DNA of 5,955 bases from Chromatiales bacterium (GCA_031177845.1 JAPSGG010000114.1:1-5955), one strand, 5' to 3'; shown: positions 1-5,947, counted from the stretch's first letter. Translations and numbers: made by a program. The notes: generated by a model from the sequence alone, not told the origin.

Positions 1-253
1 TGCTTTCCTGCGCCTTACGCCTTACCCTCGGTCGGCGATCGAGGTTGACGACGAGGAGCATTTCGCGCTCGTCGTGAGACACGCCTTTTCTCAACGGCGC
101 AAGACGCTCAAGAATAATCTTAAGCCTCTGCTGCGGGCCGAGGATATCGAGGCCGCGGGCGTGGATCCGAGCCTACGTCCCGAGATGCTGAGCATCGCGG
201 ACTTCGCGGCGCTCGCCAACTTAACACACGCTAATTCACTTGCTGTAGGGTGA
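1..253 (+). CDS. rsmA: 16S rRNA adenine dimethyltransferase RsmA (KsgA), C-terminal fragment
   Basis: This is the last 83 codons of RsmA; reading begins at base 2 and stops with TGA at 251-253. RsmA uses S-adenosylmethionine to dimethylate two adjacent adenines in the 3' terminal helix of 16S rRNA during small-subunit maturation. The visible part is the C-terminal helical domain, not the Rossmann catalytic domain. Recognition rests on the family signature AFSQRRKTLKNNLK followed by a segment ending in LSIADFAALANL, the usual family end. About ten extra residues (THANSLAVG) follow that end. apaG begins 46 bases downstream, the arrangement seen in many proteobacteria. The 5' part and the start lie outside the window. 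The identification is secure despite the truncation. Confidence 0.93.
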   Translation, partial: AFLRLTPYPRSAIEVDDEEHFALVVRHAFSQRRKTLKNNLKPLLRAEDIEAAGVDPSLRPEMLSIADFAALANLTHANSLAVG

Positions 254-287
254 CCACGGTTAAGATTATGTTCACGCTTTTTCCGCT

Positions 288-293
288 TATAAT
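288..293 (+). promoter_or_regulatory. Perfect TATAAT -10 box seven bases before the apaG start
   Basis: A consensus TATAAT lies at 288-293. A transcription start about seven bases after it would fall at or next to base 300, the A of the apaG ATG. No good -35 hexamer is found at 16-18 bp spacing: 266-271 is TTATGT, and TTAAGA at 260-265 is 22 bp away. There is no TGn extension. It is therefore either a weak or activator-dependent promoter producing a leaderless apaG mRNA, or a chance match. Confidence 0.3.
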
Positions 294-299
294 GACGGC

Positions 300-683
300 A
301 TGAAAGACGCCCGCAATTACAACATCAAGGTCAAAGTCGCCACCGCCTTCGTCGAAGGCCAATCCGATATCAAGCAGAACCGTTACGTGTTCGCGTATAC
401 CGTTACCATCCACAACGCAGGCAACATTCCCGCCAGGCTCCTAACGCGGCACTGGATCATCACGGATTCCAATGGCAAGGTGCAGGAGGTGCGCGGCGAA
501 GGTGTGGTCGGCGAGCAACCTCACCTGCGGCCTGGCGAAGGTTTTCAGTACACCAGTGGCACCATGCTAGAGACGCCGGTCGGAACCATGCGCGGCAGCT
601 ATCAGATGCGGGCCGATGACGGCACCGAATTCGACGCCGAGATCGCGGCCTTTACCCTCTCCGTCCCGCGCGTGCTGCACTGA
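300..683 (+). CDS. apaG: ApaG domain protein
   Basis: This 127-residue protein has the full family length of about 125 and is a single ApaG domain, an immunoglobulin/FN3-like beta sandwich. In enterobacteria mutants of this gene (also called corD) affect cobalt resistance and magnesium efflux, but the biochemical role is not settled. Family marks are FAYTVTIHNAG (31-41), RHWIITDSNG (50-59), the glycine-rich GEGVVGEQP (66-74), YTSGT (84-88) and ETPVGTMRGSYQM (91-103), ending in VPRVLH. There is no signal peptide or membrane segment, so it should be cytoplasmic. ATG at 300 is the only possible start: the frame is closed by TAA at 261-263 and has no start codon between. No Shine-Dalgarno precedes it, while a TATAAT box ends six bases upstream. 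It lies between rsmA and apaH, as in the known cluster. Confidence 0.96.
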   Translation: MKDARNYNIKVKVATAFVEGQSDIKQNRYVFAYTVTIHNAGNIPARLLTRHWIITDSNGKVQEVRGEGVVGEQPHLRPGEGFQYTSGTMLETPVGTMRGSYQMRADDGTEFDAEIAAFTLSVPRVLH

Positions 684-745
684 TGCATTGAGTAGCCCCT
701 TTGATTGGCGGCGGCCTGCTGCCGAACGCATAGAGGGTCATATTG

Positions 746-823
746 AGGACTCCCTGACCACATCGCTCCGAGCGAACGCGAGGAGTCTTATGAATCAGCT
801 AGACCCTTTCGCACCTCTCCTCG
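746..823 (+). promoter_or_regulatory. Possible structured leader with alternative pairings of a Shine-Dalgarno
   Basis: Within the 162-bp apaG-apaH spacer, the purine-rich site CGAGGAG (779-785) can pair in two mutually exclusive ways. Bases 746-753 (AGGACTCC) pair with 782-789 (GGAGTCTT) as an 8-bp stem with one G-U; its loop contains a perfect 5-bp hairpin, TCGCT (763-767) with AGCGA (771-775). Alternatively, CTCCTCG at 817-823 is the perfect 7-base complement of 779-785. The second partner lies inside a 16-codon ORF that starts at 790 behind this site. No T-run follows, so it is not an intrinsic terminator. The pairings are seen by eye; no folding energy was calculated and any regulatory role is inference. 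Confidence 0.3.
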
Positions 824-840
824 AGATGAAGGCTTCTTAA
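790..840 (+). CDS. Possible 16-residue leader peptide before apaH
   Basis: ATG at 790 opens a 16-codon frame (MNQLDPFAPLLEMKAS) ending in TAA at 838-840, five bases before the apaH ATG. It has one of the best Shine-Dalgarno sites in the window: AGGAG at 781-785 with four bases before the ATG. apaH itself has only GAAGG at 828-832, 13 bases from its start, so ribosomes ending at 840 could reinitiate at 846. I recognise no family. The frame extends open back into apaG, but that longer reading has no matching start signal. It could equally be a chance ORF; the Shine-Dalgarno and tight spacing are the only positive evidence. Confidence 0.33.
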   Translation: MNQLDPFAPLLEMKAS

Positions 841-845
841 TACTG

Positions 846-1670
846 ATGGCGATATACGCGATAGGCGATATACAGGGCTGCTACGACGAGCTACGGGCGC
901 TGCTGGCGCGGCTGAAATTTGATGCCGATCGCGATCGCCTATGGCTGGTGGGCGACTTGGTCAACCGCGGGCCTAAGTCGCTGGAGGTGCTGCGCTTCGT
1001 CAAAGATCTTGGCGAGGCCGTAACTTGCGTGCTGGGCAATCACGACCTGCACCTACTGGCGGAGCACGTCGGCGCCCGCCGGACCAAACCCGACAGCAGC
1101 CTGCGCGCCGTGCTCGATGCCCCGGATCGGGAGGAACTCACCGAGTGGCTGCGCCACCTCCCGCTGCTTCACCATGACGGCACACTGGGCTGTACGATGG
1201 TGCACGCCGGACTGGTGCCGCAGTGGGATTTGGATACTGCGCGCGCCTGCGCGCGAGAGGTTGAGCGGTGGCTCCGCGGGCCCGATTACCGGCAGCTGCT
1301 CCACAATATGTACGGCAATTGTCCTGATCGCTGGTCCGACGAGCTTGCGGGCTGGCCGCGGGCGAGAGCCATCATCAATATTCTCACGCGCCTGCGTTAC
1401 TGTGACGCGCAAGGCCGCATGGACATGCAGGCCAATGGGCCGCCCGGTAGCCAACCCGAGGGTCTTATGCCGTGGTTCGAGGTACCCGGCAGGCGCAGCA
1501 GGAGCTTGAATATCGTCTGCGGACATTGGTCCGCGCTGGGTTTTTATCGCGCGCCTGGTGTCACCGCGATCGACAGCGGCTGCGTGTGGGGTGGCGCCCT
1601 TACGGCGCTACGTCTGGACAGCGCGCGACGTCAAGCGGTGTCGCTGCCCTGCGAGGGCACCCGCGCATAA
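846..1670 (+). CDS. apaH: Symmetrical bis(5'-nucleosyl)-tetraphosphatase ApaH
   Basis: ApaH cleaves diadenosine tetraphosphate symmetrically into two ADP, limiting this stress-linked nucleotide; in E. coli it also removes Np4 caps from RNA 5' ends. The 274 residues match the family length of about 270-280. The metallophosphoesterase motifs that hold two metal ions are complete and in order: GDIQG (7-11), GDLVNRGP (36-43), GNHDLH (64-69), HAGLVPQWD (120-128) and GHWSALG (226-232). ApaH-specific stretches include MYGN (155-158), RLRYCD (182-187) and DSGCVWGGALTALRL (243-257). The protein is cytoplasmic. ATG at 846 places the first motif at the normal distance from the N-terminus. It follows apaG after 162 bp, with a possible leader ORF between, and its stop lies 11 bp from that of the converging acetyltransferase gene. 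Confidence 0.97.
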   Translation: MAIYAIGDIQGCYDELRALLARLKFDADRDRLWLVGDLVNRGPKSLEVLRFVKDLGEAVTCVLGNHDLHLLAEHVGARRTKPDSSLRAVLDAPDREELTEWLRHLPLLHHDGTLGCTMVHAGLVPQWDLDTARACAREVERWLRGPDYRQLLHNMYGNCPDRWSDELAGWPRARAIINILTRLRYCDAQGRMDMQANGPPGSQPEGLMPWFEVPGRRSRSLNIVCGHWSALGFYRAPGVTAIDSGCVWGGALTALRLDSARRQAVSLPCEGTRA

Positions 1671-1681
1671 CGCCCGCACCC

Positions 1682-2191
1682 TCAGGCTCGATCTGGCGCA
1701 AATCCGCACTGGGCGGTAAACACGCGAGCCAAGTCCTCGCTCATGCGCAGAAATCGGGCCATGCGCAGCGCGGATTCCTGCCCGCCATAATAGCCGGGCA
1801 ATATCATCACATGCTCATAGCCCATGGCCTTATAGAAGGCTTGCCCTGCGCGGTTGCCGGCCCGCACCTCCAGATCGATTGTGGCAATGCCCGCTGTGTA
1901 GGCCGATCGCTCCAACCAGCGCAGCAGTCGCGTGCCCAGCCCGCGACGCTGGCGGGCTTTGGCGACTGCAAACAGGTTCAGATGTGCGGTCTCCCGCGCG
2001 AAATGCATGATCGCAAAACCCGCGATGCCAGGATGGGCTCGCGCTACCAGCACCATCGCATCCGGACATCGTATTTGTCCCGCCACCCGCTCGGGCGTCC
2101 AGCTCCAGCTCAAACCGGTCTCGATCAGAGCGCGCGACATCACCGCAATCGCGTTCGCATCGGCAAGACGCGCAAGCTGCAGGTCAATCAT
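1682..2191 (-). CDS. GNAT family N-acetyltransferase
   Basis: Predicted to transfer an acetyl group from acetyl-CoA to an amine; the substrate is unknown. From the ATG at 2191 the product has 169 residues, a normal size for a single GNAT domain. Visible features are an N-terminal LARLADANAIAVMSR helix region (6-20), strand FAIMHF (59-64), strand LNLFAV (71-76) leading into the acetyl-CoA pyrophosphate loop QRRGLG (81-86), the EVRAGN strand (108-113), and AFYKAMGY (118-125) typical of the C-terminal part. The PGYYGGQESALRM segment (132-144) resembles RimI-like and small-molecule GNATs but does not decide between them. Upstream in-frame TTG at 2230 would add 13 residues; I prefer the ATG because family similarity begins there. 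Neither start has a clear Shine-Dalgarno. A 29-codon ORF overlaps the start by eight bases. Confidence 0.88.
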   Translation of the reverse strand: MIDLQLARLADANAIAVMSRALIETGLSWSWTPERVAGQIRCPDAMVLVARAHPGIAGFAIMHFARETAHLNLFAVAKARQRRGLGTRLLRWLERSAYTAGIATIDLEVRAGNRAGQAFYKAMGYEHVMILPGYYGGQESALRMARFLRMSEDLARVFTAQCGFAPDRA

Positions 2192-2273
2192 CGGCGCTAA
2201 GGGCGCGCGTCGCACCGACGCGGTAGTCAATCGCTGTCGGCAGCGTTTGCAAGCGGTTGTCGCATGTACTCAT
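2184..2273 (-). CDS. Possible 29-residue ORF overlapping the acetyltransferase start
   Basis: On the minus strand, ATG at 2273 opens a 29-codon frame beginning MSTCDNRLQTLP and ending in TGA at 2186-2184, eight bases past the A of the acetyltransferase ATG. GGAG lies ten bases upstream of its start, a loose but usable Shine-Dalgarno spacing, whereas the acetyltransferase has none. Third codon positions are mostly G or C, as in neighbouring genes. It may be a leader peptide that couples translation, or merely an open frame in GC-rich DNA. I recognise no family. Confidence 0.27.
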   Translation of the reverse strand: MSTCDNRLQTLPTAIDYRVGATRALSADD

Positions 2274-2325
2274 CAGCGCGAATCTCCAACGGTTCAAAGA
2301 CCGGAACGAACGGCCATCCGGTCGA

Positions 2326-2355
2326 TAGACACTATACCTTACATGCCCGGATAAT
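2326..2355 (+). promoter_or_regulatory. Sigma70-like promoter candidate for the MFS gene
   Basis: TAGACA (2326-2331, five of six matches to TTGACA) and GATAAT (2350-2355, five of six to TATAAT) are separated by 18 bp. Transcription would start near 2362, giving a leader of about 120 bases before the MFS start at 2483. On the opposite strand TATAGT (2336-2331) overlaps the -35 and could serve as a -10 for the acetyltransferase, but no good -35 accompanies it. The rest of the divergent spacer 2192-2482 shows only an inverted CCGGC/GCCGG pair (2369-2373 and 2399-2403) and the 29-codon ORF. Confidence 0.4.
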
Positions 2356-2482
2356 CTCGATCATCAACCCGGCGTCAAGTGACCGTAATCAGCTTAAAGC
2401 CGGCGAACTTATAACGATCTTTCATCCGGCTCGTAGCAACTCGCCCGCATGGAAGTTAGAACCAGATAAGCCTCGATCTGCG

Positions 2483-3949
2483 ATGACTGGCATGCCGGCG
2501 CTCTCCACCGCGACACGCAATATACACGACGATGCGGTCATTGCGCCGTCGCCGACGCCCGCCGCGCCCGATGATGAAGTGGCACTCGCGCGCAATCAGC
2601 GCTCGCTGGAGCACTCGATGCGCGATGGCATGTGGTTCTCCGTTATGGCCGGGGCCGGCGAGACCTACCTCTCGGCCTATGCCCTGCACTTGAAAGCCAC
2701 CGCGGAACAGATCGCTTGGCTTGCTTCCATCCCGCCGTTGATCGGATCCGGGATGCAATTGGTATCCGCTTGGCTCAGCGATCGCGGGACGTCCCGCAAG
2801 AAGCTGATCATAGCCGGCGCCTGCGCGCAAGGCGCCATCTGGTTTCCGCTGGTGCTGCTACCGCTCCTGTGGTCCGGGTACGCGGTACCAATACTCATCG
2901 CCTGCGTGGTGCTCTACCACGCCTGCTCCAACCTGATCCAGCCGCAGTGGAGCAGCTTGATGCGCGACCTCGTGCCGGAACAGCGGCGAGGCCGCTACTT
3001 CGGCCATCGCACGCGGGTCGTCAGTCTAGTCACGTTTATTGCGCTGGTGTGCGCGGGTGGCTTGTTGGCGATCTTCAACCGGCGGGGAGAGGTCCTTGTC
3101 GGCTTTGTGGTGGTGTTCGCGATCTCGGCGCTGGCGCGCTTTGTGTCGGTCTACTATCTCGGCCGGATGCACGATCCCGTGCACGATAGCCGCCCGGGCC
3201 AGGCACCCATCGTCGTGGGCATGTGGCGCTCGCTCAAGGCCTTGCGCGGGACGCAGTTTCTTCGCTTTTCCGCGTTCTTCGCCTCGATGCAGTGCGCGGT
3301 TGCCATCGCATCCCCCTTCTTTACGGTCTATATGCTGCGCGACCTTCAGTACAACTACCTGCAGTTCATGGCCGCGACAGCGATCACCGTGGTCACGCAA
3401 TTCTTGACGCTCAATACCTGGGGGCGCATCAGCGACGCTTTCGGCAATCGGCTAGTGCTGGCCGTGACCGGCTGGATGATCCCGATCGTAACGGCATTAT
3501 GGTTGCTCTCCGACAACTTCTGGTATCTCATGGCGGTGCAGGGTTTCGGCGGGCTCGCCTGGGCCGGATTCTCCTTAAGTGCCGGCAATTTCCTGTACGA
3601 CCTGCGGCCCGGCCCGCGGTTTGCCCGTGATATGGCGGTGCATAATGTGCTGGCCAGCATCGGCGTCTTCGCCGGCGCGATGCTGGGCGGCTATCTGGCT
3701 ACGCACCTGCCTGCCGGCGGAGTCACCATGGCCAGTCTATCGCTGCACTGGGAATTCGCCCTCCTGGCAGTGTTCGGCATCTCGGCGATGGCGCGCCTAC
3801 TGGTAGCATGTATATTCCTGCCTCGGCTGCGCGAGGTGCGGCAGGTTCGTTCACTCTCAATCAGCGCCCTGGTGTTTCGCGTCACGCGCTTTCACGCCCT
3901 GTCTGGATTGATGTTCGAGATCGTCGGCGCGCGAGACAAGGTACGCTAG
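2483..3949 (+). CDS. Major facilitator superfamily (MFS) permease
   Basis: From ATG 2483 the product has 488 residues and about twelve hydrophobic segments, roughly 53-69, 76-97, 108-128, 132-150, 177-197, 203-225, 262-284, 294-312, 325-343, 347-370, 385-409 and 421-447, as expected for an inner-membrane MFS carrier. The MFS loop signature is recognisable between segments 2 and 3 as SDRGTSRKK (99-107), with its degenerate copy GRISDAFGNR (314-323) in the second half. The C-terminal RVTRFHALSGLMFEIVG (466-482) is cytoplasmic. Transported compound: unknown. An open frame extends back to 2264, but its first 73 codons look non-coding and overlap the promoter region. A GGAG before ATG 2615 is attractive, yet starting there would remove RNQRSLEHS, which I judge to be part of the family N-terminus. 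ATG 2492 is also possible. A 107-bp gap separates it from ubiA. Confidence 0.87.
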   Translation: MTGMPALSTATRNIHDDAVIAPSPTPAAPDDEVALARNQRSLEHSMRDGMWFSVMAGAGETYLSAYALHLKATAEQIAWLASIPPLIGSGMQLVSAWLSDRGTSRKKLIIAGACAQGAIWFPLVLLPLLWSGYAVPILIACVVLYHACSNLIQPQWSSLMRDLVPEQRRGRYFGHRTRVVSLVTFIALVCAGGLLAIFNRRGEVLVGFVVVFAISALARFVSVYYLGRMHDPVHDSRPGQAPIVVGMWRSLKALRGTQFLRFSAFFASMQCAVAIASPFFTVYMLRDLQYNYLQFMAATAITVVTQFLTLNTWGRISDAFGNRLVLAVTGWMIPIVTALWLLSDNFWYLMAVQGFGGLAWAGFSLSAGNFLYDLRPGPRFARDMAVHNVLASIGVFAGAMLGGYLATHLPAGGVTMASLSLHWEFALLAVFGISAMARLLVACIFLPRLREVRQVRSLSISALVFRVTRFHALSGLMFEIVGARDKVR

Positions 3950-4056
3950 CCTCCAAAGACCGAGCGCGCAGCGGCCAGAGCGATATCCAGCACGATGACA
4001 GTGCCGGCCGCGATTGCGACCAGTTGACCGCGCCTGCTGTAGGATAATGTCTATCG

Positions 4057-4959
4057 ATGGATAGGCAACTCACCATAGGCCCGCGCGAGATTATCTATAA
4101 GCTCCAGCAGTACGCGCTACTGGTGCGCCTGAACCGGCCGATCGGGATTTTTTTGCTGTTATGGCCTACGCTATGGGCGCTGTGGATTGCAGCTGGCGGC
4201 CAGCCGGATTGGAGCGTGCTGCTCGTATTCATCACCGGCGTGACGCTCATGCGCTCTGCGGGATGCGCGATCAACGACTTCGCGGACCGCGACATCGATC
4301 CAAAGGTCGCGCGCACCCGCAACCGGCCGCTGGCGCGGGCTAGCATCACGCCGCGCGAGGCCTTGATGGTATCCACAGTCCTTTGCCTCCTCGCCTTCGC
4401 GCTGGTGTGGCTTACGAATACACTGACGGTGATGCTGTCCGTCGTCGGCGCGCTGCTGGCGGTGAGTTATCCGTTCATGAAACGAATCCATTACCTGCCC
4501 CAGGTGCACCTTGGCGCCGCATTCGGCTGGGCCGTGCCGATGGCATTCACTGCGCAGACGGGCAAGCTCCCACCGCCCGTGGGGTGGCTGATCTTCATCG
4601 CCGCAGTGCTGTGGGCCACGGTCTATGACACCATGTACGCGATCGGCCATCGCGAGGATGACTTGAAGATCGGCGTCAAGTCCACGGCGATTCTGTTCGG
4701 CGAGGCGGATCGCGCGATCATCGGCCTTATACAGCTCGTACTGCTGGTCGACCTGATCCTGATCGGCCAGCGAGCGGTGCTGGGTCTCTACTACTATGTC
4801 GGCCTATGTGCCGCAGCGGGCCTGGTCCTCTACCAGCAGTTTCTGATCGCAGATCGCGAGCCACAGCACTGCTTTCGCGCTTTTCTCAACAACAACTACT
4901 TCGGTCTGGCAGTCTTCATCGGCATCGCCATCGACTATGCGGCACGTCCATCTGGGTGA
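4057..4959 (+). CDS. ubiA: 4-hydroxybenzoate polyprenyltransferase UbiA
   Basis: UbiA is an inner-membrane prenyltransferase that attaches the polyprenyl tail (octaprenyl in E. coli) to 4-hydroxybenzoate, an early step in ubiquinone synthesis. The 300-residue length fits the family (about 290). Both magnesium-diphosphate motifs are present: NDFADRDID (73-81, pattern NDxxDxxxD) and YDTMYAIGHREDD (190-202). RLNRPIGIFLLLWPTLWALW (24-43) before the first motif and ARTRNRPLA (85-93) after it are typical of UbiA rather than other family members. About nine hydrophobic segments are visible. ATG 4057 is the earliest start, since TAA closes the frame at 4045-4047; AGGA at 4041-4044 is 12 bases away, a long spacing. 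No ubiC neighbours it here. The gene converges on the comF-side ORF, with 75 bp between stops. Confidence 0.95.
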   Translation: MDRQLTIGPREIIYKLQQYALLVRLNRPIGIFLLLWPTLWALWIAAGGQPDWSVLLVFITGVTLMRSAGCAINDFADRDIDPKVARTRNRPLARASITPREALMVSTVLCLLAFALVWLTNTLTVMLSVVGALLAVSYPFMKRIHYLPQVHLGAAFGWAVPMAFTAQTGKLPPPVGWLIFIAAVLWATVYDTMYAIGHREDDLKIGVKSTAILFGEADRAIIGLIQLVLLVDLILIGQRAVLGLYYYVGLCAAAGLVLYQQFLIADREPQHCFRAFLNNNYFGLAVFIGIAIDYAARPSG

Positions 4960-4965
4960 GGCCGA

Positions 4966-4994
4966 TCTCAAAAGACGCCGGTACGCGCTGCCGG
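4966..4994 (-). terminator. Weak terminator-like hairpin between converging genes
   Basis: CCGGTA (4978-4983) and TGCCGG (4989-4994) form a six-bp hairpin with a five-base loop on the plus-strand RNA, including one G-U pair. On the minus strand the same element has a C-A mismatch but is followed directly by CGTCTTTTG, a short T-rich tract, so it suits the comF-side transcript better. In the plus direction the nearest T-run (5004-5007) is ten bases away. Stem and T-tract are both poor. Confidence 0.2.
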
Positions 4995-5034
4995 GGCTTG
5001 GAATTTTAGCGGGGGCTTAAGGCGAGTTCATCAG

Positions 5035-5208
5035 TTACTGCACATCCCACTCCACCTGTATGGCAGGATTGAGATGCTTGGCTGCGGTGAGCAGCTTTTG
5101 CAATTGCTGGCGCTGCCAGTAGGCTAGGTTCAGCTTGAGGAGTCTAGTTGCTCCATCTCGGAATACGACATACTGCTGCACGGACTGGTGGTCGCTGCCG
5201 GAACTCAT
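5035..5208 (-). CDS. Hypothetical protein, 57 residues, downstream of comF
   Basis: From ATG 5208 this frame encodes 57 residues ending in TAA at 5037-5035. I recognise no family. The protein is hydrophilic, without signal peptide or membrane segment; the middle reads QQYVVFRDGATRLLKLNL (residues 11-28), suggesting a short beta pair, followed by a glutamine- and leucine-rich probable helix, YWQRQQLQKLLTAAKHLNP (30-48), and an acidic end (VEWDVQ). Codons show the G/C-rich third positions of its neighbours. It begins 26 bases after the comF stop on the same strand, so it is likely the last gene of that unit. In-frame TTG starts at 5259 and 5238 and GTG at 5226 would lengthen it, the TTGs overlapping the comF end; none has a good Shine-Dalgarno. 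The function is unknown. Confidence 0.55.
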   Translation of the reverse strand: MSSGSDHQSVQQYVVFRDGATRLLKLNLAYWQRQQLQKLLTAAKHLNPAIQVEWDVQ

Positions 5209-5234
5209 CTCGGATTGGAACGTCACAGGCGCGA

Positions 5235-5936
5235 TCAATCTGCCCGCGCGACCGACCAAACCTGGATATGTACGACCCCCGCGCGACGTATGGCGCGGGC
5301 GAGTTCGTTGACGGTGGCGCCAGTCGTCATTACGTCGTCCAGGATTGCAACACGCGCCGCCGTGAATCCCTCCGCAACCTCGAAGGCGCCGCGGATGTTT
5401 TTGCGCCGCGCCTTGGCCGGCAGATCCATCTGCGCGTCGGTATGCCTGATCCGCCGGACGCAGCGGTGATTAACCGGCACCCGCAGGCGGCGGCCAACGT
5501 GGCGCGCAAGCTCCAAGGCCTGATTGAATCCGCGGCTGCGGATACGCCGTGGATGCAGCGGCACCGGCACGATGCACTCGGGCAGCACACCTGCTTTCGA
5601 GACCAGATGTTCAGCCAGCAAAGCTCCAAGGAGCCGAGCGTGCGCCAGTTTTCCGTGGAACTTGAGCTGCTGGATCAGATGATCGATGGGCGCGTGATAC
5701 CGGTACGGCGCGATCGCAGCCTCGAACACGGGTGGCTTGCGCTGGCAGACGCCACACAGGTTTACGTCCGGCGACTCCAGGGGCAGGGCGCAGCGCGCGC
5801 AGGCGTTTCCCAGGCGTGGCAAAGCATCAACACAGGCCCGGCAAAGATCGAGGTCGTCGTGCCCTCTGGACTCGCACAATAGACAGGTTGGCGGGTAAAG
5901 GAATGCAGTTAATTCTCTAAGCCATCGGTAAGCCAT
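5235..5936 (-). CDS. comF: ComF/GntX family phosphoribosyltransferase-like protein
   Basis: A 233-residue ComF-family protein; relatives are ComF of naturally competent bacteria, needed in DNA uptake, and E. coli GntX, linked to use of DNA as nutrient. The N-terminal part has eight cysteines in four CxxC pairs (18/21, 32/35, 46/49, 61/64), as expected for zinc-finger-like metal sites. The C-terminal phosphoribosyltransferase fold shows VPVPLHPRRIRSRGFNQ (123-139), a family signature, and the PRPP-binding loop ILDDVMTTGAT (198-208). No signal peptide; cytoplasmic. ATG 5936 is preceded by AGGGG with five bases between, which supports this start. A small unrecognised ORF follows on the same strand. 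In many proteobacteria bioB sits divergently beside this gene, but only 19 bases remain beyond the start here. The actual enzymatic reaction is not established for the family. Confidence 0.93.
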   Translation of the reverse strand: MAYRWLRELTAFLYPPTCLLCESRGHDDLDLCRACVDALPRLGNACARCALPLESPDVNLCGVCQRKPPVFEAAIAPYRYHAPIDHLIQQLKFHGKLAHARLLGALLAEHLVSKAGVLPECIVPVPLHPRRIRSRGFNQALELARHVGRRLRVPVNHRCVRRIRHTDAQMDLPAKARRKNIRGAFEVAEGFTAARVAILDDVMTTGATVNELARAIRRAGVVHIQVWSVARAD

Positions 5937-5940
5937 GCGA

Positions 5941-5947
5941 GCCCCTA
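5941..5947 (-). promoter_or_regulatory. Shine-Dalgarno of comF
   Basis: Read on the minus strand, AGGGG followed by CTCGC precedes the ATG at 5936. It is one of the few well-placed ribosome binding sites in the window and fixes the comF start. Confidence 0.5.

Noticed and set aside
616..789. Longer reading of the small ORF before apaH, starting inside apaG at 616
   Set aside because: The upstream part overlaps apaG in another frame and has no start signal; only the part from 790 has a ribosome site.
1671..1681. Terminator between the converging apaH and acetyltransferase stops
   Set aside because: The gap is 11 bp and no stem with a T-run is visible in or around it.
1472..2200. Long plus-strand open frame across the end of apaH and the acetyltransferase
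   Set aside because: It is a shadow of two well-supported genes; the product is low-complexity and resembles nothing.
2192..2230. TTG 2230 as acetyltransferase start
   Set aside because: It adds 13 residues without family likeness and has no Shine-Dalgarno; the ATG at 2191 begins directly at the GNAT domain.
2264..2482. N-terminal extension of the MFS frame back to 2264
   Set aside because: The 73 extra residues look non-coding, have no MFS-like content, and would cover the best promoter candidate and the divergent spacer.
2615..2617. ATG 2615 as MFS start, with GGAG six bases upstream
   Set aside because: The ribosome site is good, but it would drop RNQRSLEHS, which appears to be part of the conserved N-terminal region before the first membrane segment.
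4024..4048. TTGACC (4024-4029) and GATAAT (4043-4048) before ubiA as a promoter
   Set aside because: Both hexamers are good, but the 13-bp spacing is too short for sigma70.
3946..4050. Minus-strand hydrophobic 34-codon frame in the MFS-ubiA gap, reading like a single membrane helix
   Set aside because: It has stops on both sides and its only usable start codon, an internal GTG, leaves too short a product. Likely a chance open frame.
5148..5882. Long plus-strand open frame opposite comF
   Set aside because: comF on the minus strand carries complete cysteine pairs and a PRPP loop; the plus frame has no recognisable content.
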